From DATJGF01 sp035495315 (GTDB taxonomy: Bacteria; Verrucomicrobiota; Verrucomicrobiia; Limisphaerales; UBA8199), in assembly GCA_035495315.1 (NCBI GenBank), contig DATJGF010000019.1, positions 1-38,040 on the forward strand: a stretch of DNA of 38,040 nt. Direction: 5' to 3'. Every line of letters begins with the position of its first letter. Positions within the stretch are counted from its first letter, which is position 1. The translations under genes were made by a program, and so were the position numbers. Positions 31,423 through 38,040 of the stretch are shown here, one piece after another. The notes under the pieces are model-generated. The model saw nothing but the letters and a program-made list of their open reading frames with translations. It made no database searches and had not been told where the DNA came from.

Positions 31423-34400
31423 TCACTTGCGGGTGACTTTCACGGGCGCTTGCGCATCGCGGATTACCAAGGCGCCGTTCTCAGTGACGATGCTTTCAAC
31501 CGGAGCCTGGTTCTGCACGGTGACCACGTACAGGCCAGGGGCCAGATCCGCGACGATCAATAGCGTCGGAGGTCCCGGTGGCCAGGCGGCGTAAAAAGCC
31601 GACTCTGAAGGGTCTGAACGACAGAAGAAAACGGCCGCCTGCCGGGCGGCAGTGCGGACGAGTGCGCCTTCAAATAGTTCGACGGCTTTGTTTCCGATTT
31701 GTGGGATGCTGCTGAGTTTTGCGACGGTTGGAAATGCGCCGTCCGACCCCAACCTGGGGCAAAGCGCGTGAAGGAAGACATCATTCAAGGCCGGCTCCGA
31801 GGGACTAACCTCGATGCGCCATTTACCCCGCCCACCGCTTTCATCCGGCGTACCAGGCAAGTAGTCCGAACTGGTGGGTTCGCCAAACCAGCGAGTCTCG
31901 GGCGGATTGCCTGGCGGATAGTTGGTCCCGTTTACCCAAAAGTCTTTGATGTGGTGATGTTGATGCTGACCGTGCCATTGATCTCCCGGGAAAACCTCGG
32001 TCTTGCCCGCTGGTAATTCGGTCCGGCCACCAATTTTTGTAATATGAGCATGCTCCGGCAATAAGGTCACGCTGAGACAGCGAGCGAAACTGGCGACGGG
32101 TTTCGGCCAGCCGTACCGAATTACGGCGCGCGTAGCATTTTCATAATCAAACTCTCCTTCGCTCACCGGTCTTGACACGCCGTCGAGAATGTCGAGCTCT
32201 CCGAGCGAATGGAGCACCCATCGTTTCTTGAATTCAGGTTTGAGTGCGTTGACGCGATCGAAAACCAGCAGGGTATCGACACCGGGCACATAGACGAGCT
32301 CGCGACTGACATAGTCAACCTTCGGTTGATTGAGATTGCCTCCATGGAAGCGTGGATTGTTATAGGCCGGCGTCAGGTCCGCGAATGCGTAGGTCAAGTT
32401 CGTACTATGATAGAATCGGGTGATCTGTCCTCTGCGGAACACATCGCGATAGATGGTGTAGGCATCCGCGTCAGGCGAAGCACTCAGAGGAAAATTCGTC
32501 CGTTCGCCGCCTTCATCCTGGCCGCCTTCGGCGCCGCCGAGAAATCCCTTCCATTTCTCGTGCGGGTCCTCAATAAGCAGACAGTTTCCGGAAATCGTAC
32601 GATGCAAATAATTCATCGTATGCGCGGCACCGACGTTGGCGTGATCCAAATTGCCGGTGCGGGCTGCCAGAAGGTCGCCCTTAAAGATCTCAAACGTGCC
32701 GCAGTCGAGACTATCATGCGCGCTTACAAAGGGCGCATTTTCAAACACGATCCAGGTCGCATCGTCGCTCCAATCGCTGCGCAAGTAAACGGTATTGCAG
32801 CCTTGATCGAGGTAAGCCAGCCCGGGCGCGCGATCTGGCTGCCGATCGTTCGATGTGATAAGTGCTAACCCACCCGTTTCATTTGCCGGTTGCTGCCCAG
32901 GAATTCTGGCCCATTCACCGAGCACCGCCCAGCGGAGTGTGTACTGCATCCAGCGCGTTGGCCAAGCGCCGCCGAGCCACCGCACGGCTTGCGCTGCGGG
33001 CGTATCACGGTAGCGCGCGCACAGAGCGGCGGCTGATTGGTACGGCTGCGTATCGCCCACGTACCCGAGGCGGATGTGATCGCCGCTGGGCGAATAATAT
33101 TGGCGCATGGAATAGGCAGCTGACCTTTCGACCAGCTGGCGGGGATACCACCCGAACAGGATGTGCCGAAGACGATTGAAGAAGAAGGGAGATTCGCTGA
33201 ATACGTCTTCGCCGGTGGCGGTTTGAGACATCCAGGCATACTTAACAATGTAAAAGCTGTGCAATCCTTCGTATTCTCCACCGTCACCCGAACGGCCGCC
33301 CTGCCCGCCATCATTGAGCCAGGGCAACAGGTTTTTCTCGAAATTATCATGGCTGAGCCGATAAAGGTCTTCAGCCTCCGCATCGTCCCCCAGCAGTGCC
33401 AAAGCCGCGCTGCCCAGCAGGCATTGCCGCGCCCCTCCGTCATTATGCGCGATAGGAGCCCCACTGCGCGCCCAGCCCCAGCGCGCAGCTTCTTTTAGCC
33501 ACGTGGTAACTTTTTGCCGATGCTCGGGTGCGAGACGGTCGTAACACCAGTCGTAATGCAAGGCCATGGCATGGACCCAGCTTGCACCCAGGAACGTCGC
33601 CGAATGCACATCCTCAAAATGTTCGCGCATCGGCTTTTTCAACATTTGTTCCGCATAGGCGATGGAATTTGAGAGGAATTGGCTGTCGCCTGTAATCAGC
33701 CATGCCAACGCATTGTTTTCGCAGCCCTCGTGAATACCCATGTCGTGAAATTTTCCATTGGCTAAACCGCCGCTCCCGCTCTTTACCCAATCGAGGAAGA
33801 CCTTTGATAAGGCGCCGGTCCCACGAGCGTCGTCGCGGATGCGGGGCAGACTTTCGGCGGTGACGTAGAGTCGCGGGTGCGGTGGAACGGAGAGCAGATA
33901 AGTGTCGACCGGCTCGCTGGTTTGTGGCGCTGCCGCATTTATCGGCAACGCGCAATTGATGCGATATTTGCCTGGGACATCAGGCGTAAACATTGCCCCT
34001 TCTGCGATCGGCGTTAACTTCGCCGAGCCACGTCGAGCCGCAGCCGGGGCCTGTTCAAGTTTCCACTGGGGTAGATTCGCGGCTTTGTTACCGGTCGCCA
34101 TCCCGGTTAAGGGCACGGTCACAGATTGCCCGGGTTTCCAGTCAGTTCGAAACAGGGGTCCCACACTAAAGTCTTGGCTTTCATCGCTGAGCTCGATCGA
34201 CAAACCAGGCCGGTGATCCTGTTCCGGGGCCTCGCGGCTATTCAAGGTATAATTTCGGCCCAGAGTCGATGAACGCAACACGAGGTTTACTTCTCGATCA
34301 TTTGCACGGACACGGCGGCGGATAAAGTCAGTTACATCCAGTTCTAGCCAGGAGCCAGCCTTTGCCTGCCCTGGGTCTAGCGCTAAAGAATTGAGCCGGA

Positions 34401-34866
34401 GATGAAGACCGATGTCAGGCTGCGGCAGCGGTCCGACGTCAGTGTATTTGGGCCCGGGGATGCCAGCGCCCTGGCTCCATGAGCCACGCCCGTCGGGCGA
34501 GTCGTAAGTTAGGCCGTTTTCAGTCCAGGGCGTCGCGACGTCGTAAAGAGCGACGCAGGTCTTGAGATGCGGAAACTCGCCCTGCTCGTTGAAGCCAGCC
34601 TCAACGATGTACAGCCTGAGGGTGGCCCTAAGTATTCTCTTTTGGCTTGATAAGTCGGTTAAGGGAAATCGAAGGAAGGTCTGCCGACCTTCCCATTGAT
34701 CGATTTTTAGGACCGGCTCGCTCCCGAAATTCTTCTTTTGGCTGCCGTAGGCCTCGAAATAAGTGTCAGCGGTCGATGTTATAGAAAGGGTGCCGGCGGC
34801 GAGCGGAGTCGTAAAACCAACTAACAATGCGGCGCTCAGGAAGCAGCGCAGGACCAGCGGTGTCAT
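31423..34866 (-). CDS. Secreted heparinase II/III-family lyase with N-terminal DNRLRE/CBM96-like domain
   Basis: 1147 aa from the ATG ending at 34866, which starts a signal peptide (MTPLVLRCFLSAALLVGFTT, cleavage near AAG); upstream starts at 34929 or 34941 would add residues before it. Residues about 28-230 read STADTYFEAYGSQKKNFGSE then TFLRFPLTDLS, the DNRLRE/CBM96 pattern (xADTYVR ... N-x-G). After a linker comes the heparinase-type toroid: SATFLGASWVHAMALHYDW, IAHNDGGARQ (about 470) and SGDGGEYEGLHSFY (about 527), then the C-terminal sandwich with HDSLDCGTFEIFKGDLLAAR and GNLDHANVGAAHTMNYLHR, and HGQHQHHHIKDF. Probably degrades an acidic polysaccharide outside the cell; substrate unknown. 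Confidence 0.85.
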   Translation of the reverse strand: MTPLVLRCFLSAALLVGFTTPLAAGTLSITSTADTYFEAYGSQKKNFGSEPVLKIDQWEGRQTFLRFPLTDLSSQKRILRATLRLYIVEAGFNEQGEFPHLKTCVALYDVATPWTENGLTYDSPDGRGSWSQGAGIPGPKYTDVGPLPQPDIGLHLRLNSLALDPGQAKAGSWLELDVTDFIRRRVRANDREVNLVLRSSTLGRNYTLNSREAPEQDHRPGLSIELSDESQDFSVGPLFRTDWKPGQSVTVPLTGMATGNKAANLPQWKLEQAPAAARRGSAKLTPIAEGAMFTPDVPGKYRINCALPINAAAPQTSEPVDTYLLSVPPHPRLYVTAESLPRIRDDARGTGALSKVFLDWVKSGSGGLANGKFHDMGIHEGCENNALAWLITGDSQFLSNSIAYAEQMLKKPMREHFEDVHSATFLGASWVHAMALHYDWCYDRLAPEHRQKVTTWLKEAARWGWARSGAPIAHNDGGARQCLLGSAALALLGDDAEAEDLYRLSHDNFEKNLLPWLNDGGQGGRSGDGGEYEGLHSFYIVKYAWMSQTATGEDVFSESPFFFNRLRHILFGWYPRQLVERSAAYSMRQYYSPSGDHIRLGYVGDTQPYQSAAALCARYRDTPAAQAVRWLGGAWPTRWMQYTLRWAVLGEWARIPGQQPANETGGLALITSNDRQPDRAPGLAYLDQGCNTVYLRSDWSDDATWIVFENAPFVSAHDSLDCGTFEIFKGDLLAARTGNLDHANVGAAHTMNYLHRTISGNCLLIEDPHEKWKGFLGGAEGGQDEGGERTNFPLSASPDADAYTIYRDVFRRGQITRFYHSTNLTYAFADLTPAYNNPRFHGGNLNQPKVDYVSRELVYVPGVDTLLVFDRVNALKPEFKKRWVLHSLGELDILDGVSRPVSEGEFDYENATRAVIRYGWPKPVASFARCLSVTLLPEHAHITKIGGRTELPAGKTEVFPGDQWHGQHQHHHIKDFWVNGTNYPPGNPPETRWFGEPTSSDYLPGTPDESGGRGKWRIEVSPSEPALNDVFLHALCPRLGSDGAFPTVAKLSSIPQIGNKAVELFEGALVRTAARQAAVFFCRSDPSESAFYAAWPPGPPTLLIVADLAPGLYVVTVQNQAPVESIVTENGALVIRDAQAPVKVTRK

Positions 34867-34970
34867 CACTCGCCAAAAGTAAGGAGTCTTGACTCTTTGC
34901 CCAAGGATAAATTTATGCAGCGCGGGCATCTCCCTTGCCAAAGAGGAAAGTCGAGGTGATTAGATTCGGA

Positions 34971-36683
34971 TCAATGTACATCTGGTGACAAATCCTTTAG
35001 GGCATGCACGGAGACCTTTTCGGGGGGCACGTGGCCGATTGTGAATGCCAGCGGCCCCCAATGTGAGGAATAAAACCCGGCACCGACTTTGTCGTTGAGG
35101 GTGGCAAGCCATGGAAAATTATGAACTGAGAAAACATGATCCAACGTGGAGTTTTGCGGGTTCAGAGGAAACTCATTTGAATTAAGCTCTGGCGAACAAA
35201 CAAAATCACCAGCAGTAAGTTGTGGGTTTGCGAAGTCCACCGGCCGAGCACCCTTTGCCTGCATATAGTATTGGAACCCCCAATGGCCTTGAAACCACAA
35301 CCGTCCGGAACGGGAGCTGTACTTGGAGCAAACCAGTTCGGCGGTTTCCCGCACCCCTTTTGCCTGCTGACAATCTGCCCACGCGGTCAATAAGCTTAGG
35401 GCCGCACTCGCCACCAACGATAACCTGAGTCCTAAAGGCAAGACGGTTAGGTTTTGCTCGAAACGTCGCGCCATCAAAATAGCGACAGCCGGCGTCATAG
35501 GTAGAATCGCGCGGGCATTCACCATGAAATAGAAAAATGCCGCATATATGAAGCTACCGACCACCCAAAGGGCCAGTAGCCAGGAATTGGCATCTCGTTT
35601 GTGCCAGGCCTCTGAGAATGCCAGAACAAGCACACCAAGTCCGGCCGTTGACCAGAGCAAGATTTGGATTTCCACCGCAATTCGGGTATGGCCGACAATC
35701 CAGTGATAGTTTTTAGCCATGAGTCCTCCAAGGATCGCGAGGGCGAATAGTGAAATACCCCCGCAACCGATCAAAAACCAAAACATTCGCCCCCCCAAGT
35801 AAGGTGAACAAAGAAGCCCTGTCGCAAAGCAGCCACCAATGAAGGTCAATGTAGTGAAAGCCTTTATTAGGTTTGTGTGATGGGATTGGGCGAAATCATT
35901 GGCGAAGAAGAAATGGGGATAGCCGTAGAGGTCCAGCGTGAGCAACTCGTGCGCGACTAAAATGCCTATGGGGATTAGGAAAAAAGCAAGCCAATCACCG
36001 ATGATCTTGTTTTCAATCAAACTAAAGGCGGCCAGTAGTGGGATTAGACAGATGGCGCTGAATTTCGTGAGTATGGCCATACCAATCAGCACTCCGGAAA
36101 TCGCGAGCTTCAGAAGACTGGGCTGCTTCGTTCCTTCGGTCCAGAATACCACTGCCCAAATCCAGAATGCCAACATGCCCACGTCGCACATGACCGTGGT
36201 GCTGGAAACCAGGAAACCGGGCGAGAAGAGAGCGGCCAGCGCAGCCAGCCACGGCTTCATGCAAAAGTTTTGAGCCAAACGGTATGTTCCGAGAACGACG
36301 CATACGGCAAGGATCACACACGCAGAATGCAGCCCGATTTCGCTCCAGCCAAAGAGGATCGCCGCTCCTGCCAGATAATATGACATCAGTGGTGGATTTA
36401 GCATTGCTGCCCACATTGGCTGGCGGGAACCAAACCAGTTAACCTGGAACCCATACGGATCCGCTGGGTGCGACTGGATATGCTGGCCAGCCCACACAAA
36501 GAGCGGATCATCTACGCTAAACGGCTTCGCCAGAAAGGGTGCGAGCGCCGCAGTCGTCAATAACGCGAGAGACCAGTACGGATGGCCAATCCACCAATGC
36601 CTAATTCTTTCGAAACCGTTTTTTGGGTGCGAACTCACGCGGCGATTGGTTCCGCAGTCGTCAAGACTTGGCGCGGCACTCAA
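34971..36683 (-). CDS. GT39-like integral membrane glycosyltransferase
   Basis: 570 aa with about 12 hydrophobic segments. The first loop holds KPFSVDDPLFVWAGQHIQSH, where the D-D pair follows the first membrane helix as in the PMT/ArnT/GT39 family that uses lipid-linked sugar donors, followed by NPPLMSYYLAGAAILFG. The C-terminal soluble part contains RLWFQGHWGFQYYMQAKGAR, another mark of this family. The start is weak (TTG ending at 36683, no ribosome site). Likely glycosylates a lipid or protein on the periplasmic side of the inner membrane. Between eno (upstream, 32 bp) and the lyase gene (downstream), perhaps only by readthrough. Confidence 0.83.
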   Translation of the reverse strand: MSAAPSLDDCGTNRRVSSHPKNGFERIRHWWIGHPYWSLALLTTAALAPFLAKPFSVDDPLFVWAGQHIQSHPADPYGFQVNWFGSRQPMWAAMLNPPLMSYYLAGAAILFGWSEIGLHSACVILAVCVVLGTYRLAQNFCMKPWLAALAALFSPGFLVSSTTVMCDVGMLAFWIWAVVFWTEGTKQPSLLKLAISGVLIGMAILTKFSAICLIPLLAAFSLIENKIIGDWLAFFLIPIGILVAHELLTLDLYGYPHFFFANDFAQSHHTNLIKAFTTLTFIGGCFATGLLCSPYLGGRMFWFLIGCGGISLFALAILGGLMAKNYHWIVGHTRIAVEIQILLWSTAGLGVLVLAFSEAWHKRDANSWLLALWVVGSFIYAAFFYFMVNARAILPMTPAVAILMARRFEQNLTVLPLGLRLSLVASAALSLLTAWADCQQAKGVRETAELVCSKYSSRSGRLWFQGHWGFQYYMQAKGARPVDFANPQLTAGDFVCSPELNSNEFPLNPQNSTLDHVFSVHNFPWLATLNDKVGAGFYSSHWGPLAFTIGHVPPEKVSVHALKDLSPDVH

Positions 36684-36715
36684 GCAAGGGGCGTGAAGCT
36701 ACGGGACAAGACGCA

Positions 36716-38005
36716 TTAGGTTCCCTTCGGCAGCGCGGAACGTCCGGCATAAACAGCGTTTTTGCCGAGCAACTGTTCTATGCGTAAGAGTTGGTTGTAT
36801 TTGGCCAGACGGTCGGAGCGGCTGAGTGAACCGGTCTTGATCTGACCACAGTTTGTGGCGACCGCAATGTCGGCAATGGTCGCATCCTCCGTTTCGCCGG
36901 AACGATGGCTCAGCACTGCCGTGTAGGCGTGGGTTTGCGCGAGTTGCACCGCGTCCAACGTCTCTGTCAGCGAGCCGATCTGGTTTACTTTTACCAGAAT
37001 CGAGTTTGCCGTGCCCGTATCGATGCCTTTTTGCAGGAATTTGACGTTGGTAACGAACAGATCATCGCCGACTAACTGCACTTTGCCGCCGAGCTTCTCC
37101 GTAAGCTTCTTCCAATTCTTCCAATCGCTCTCGGCACAACCATCTTCAATGCTGACGATGGGATAATTGCCGCAGAGCTTGACATAAAAATCGACCAATT
37201 CCTCTCCGCTGAGTGTCTTGCCCGTGCTTTTCTTAAACGTGTAGTTGCCGTTGCCGTTGTAAAACTCCGACGCCGCAACATCCAAAGCCAGGAAGATCTG
37301 TTTGCCCGCTTGATAACCAGCATCTTTGGTTGCCTGCAAAATCGATTCAATCGCATCCTCGACGCTGTTCAACTTGGGGGCGAAGCCACCTTCATCACCT
37401 ACCGCGGTGCTCAACCCGCGCTTTTTAAGGACGGACTTGAGGGCGTGAAAGATCTCGGTTATGGCGCGCAGGCCCTCACTGAACGTAGGCAAGCCATGCG
37501 GCATGATCATGAACTCCTGGAAATCGATTGGGGCGTCCGAATGGGCGCCGCCGTTAATGACGTTCGCCATGGGCACCGGGAGCACTTTGGCATTCACACC
37601 ACCCAGGTACTTGAACAAGGGCATTCCGAGTGCATCCGTTGCCGCTTTGGCGGTTGCGAGCGAGACTGCCAGGATGGCGTTGGCCCCTAGCTTCGATTTT
37701 GTTTCAGTCCCATCAAGGTCTAACATGATGCGGTCCACTGTTAGCTGATCCAGGGCGTCCACGCCTTGGACCGCGGGAAGGATTTTCTGCGTTACGTTCT
37801 TTACCGCTTTGCTGACGCCCTTGCCAAGGAACCTTTTCTTATCGCCATCGCGCAACTCAATCGCCTCGTGCTCGCCGGTGCTCGCTCCCGAGGGCACCTC
37901 TGCCCGGCCTATCGCACCTCCCGCCAGAATCACGTCAACTTCCACCGTCGGGTTGCCGCGGGAATCGAGAATCTCACGGGCCTTAATATCATAGATTGTG
38001 CTCAT
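36716..38005 (-). CDS. eno: Enolase (phosphopyruvate hydratase)
   Basis: 429 aa, complete, standard length. Converts 2-phosphoglycerate to PEP in glycolysis. N-terminal MSTIYDIKAREILDSRGNPT, the mobile loop PSGASTGEHEAIELRDGD, GGAHSDAPIDFQEFMI, catalytic Glu in TAVGDEGGFAPKL, metal-binding VSIEDGCAESDW and LVGDDLFVTN, catalytic Lys in ILVKVNQIGS, and the signature VLSHRSGETEDATIADIAVA. The ATG ends at 38005, 35 bases inside the window edge; the short sequence upstream shows no strong ribosome site. Confidence 0.97.
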   Translation of the reverse strand: MSTIYDIKAREILDSRGNPTVEVDVILAGGAIGRAEVPSGASTGEHEAIELRDGDKKRFLGKGVSKAVKNVTQKILPAVQGVDALDQLTVDRIMLDLDGTETKSKLGANAILAVSLATAKAATDALGMPLFKYLGGVNAKVLPVPMANVINGGAHSDAPIDFQEFMIMPHGLPTFSEGLRAITEIFHALKSVLKKRGLSTAVGDEGGFAPKLNSVEDAIESILQATKDAGYQAGKQIFLALDVAASEFYNGNGNYTFKKSTGKTLSGEELVDFYVKLCGNYPIVSIEDGCAESDWKNWKKLTEKLGGKVQLVGDDLFVTNVKFLQKGIDTGTANSILVKVNQIGSLTETLDAVQLAQTHAYTAVLSHRSGETEDATIADIAVATNCGQIKTGSLSRSDRLAKYNQLLRIEQLLGKNAVYAGRSALPKGT

Positions 38006-38040
38006 AATTTCATTTTCAAGTTGGAATTCAGGAAATCAGG

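Noticed and set aside
31423..36683. Heparinase-like lyase plus glycosyltransferase as a polysaccharide utilisation locus
   Set aside because: No SusC/SusD-type transporter, regulator or sulfatase nearby, and the neighbours are eno and tRNA modification genes; co-location alone is not enough.

Overview
The window looks like a chromosomal piece of a Verrucomicrobiota bacterium, most likely of the Limisphaerales/Pedosphaera type (inference from gene content, not from a marker gene). Pointers are two Tat-exported Gfo/Idh/MocA proteins, a TIGR03067-like lipoprotein, large secreted proteins ending in a W-x-LQ-x-S ... FYR module, a secreted GH42-like enzyme, a secreted heparinase-II/III-like lyase, poor or absent Shine-Dalgarno sites at many starts, and many short-period intergenic repeats. 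No rRNA, tRNA, CRISPR array, transposase or phage gene was seen.

Layout. 1-9.3 kb is accessory and mostly envelope-directed: a truncated CBM48 protein gene (-); a Gfo/Idh/MocA oxidoreductase translationally coupled to a HEAT-repeat protein (+); a 14-repeat propeller-like secreted protein (-); a lipoprotein, a coiled-coil periplasmic protein and a polytopic membrane protein (+); the remnant of a DUF4832-like domain; and a 71-aa hypothetical (-). 9.3-12.7 kb holds a GH42-like hydrolase, an O-methyltransferase and a small membrane protein, all on the minus strand. 12.8-16.6 kb (+) has cysS, tmk, a DUF4404 protein and a second Tat-dependent Gfo/Idh/MocA protein. 16.7-20.7 kb (-) is a housekeeping run tyrA-aroA-cmk-plsC (aromatic amino acids, CMP kinase, phospholipid synthesis). 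20.9-24.4 kb has an outer-membrane barrel, a secreted hypothetical, a membrane TPR protein and rnhB. 24.5-28.8 kb carries a giant FG-GAP protein and a SAM methyltransferase, which separate rnhB from its usual neighbour yraN. 29.4-38 kb (-) runs eno, a GT39-like glycosyltransferase, a heparinase-like lyase, a MnmC-like methyltransferase and a tRNA-dihydrouridine synthase.

The most unusual signal is in the non-coding DNA. Degenerate tandem repeats of 7 nt (several different consensus sequences) and about 8 nt lie at gene boundaries, often touching start or stop codons and once forming the 5' end of a reading frame. Several perfect hairpins (16-bp, 14-bp and 11-bp stems) and a roughly 155-bp element with 30-bp imperfect terminal inverted repeats add to this. 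A second notable point is an RNase HII whose GRG motif reads GIG.
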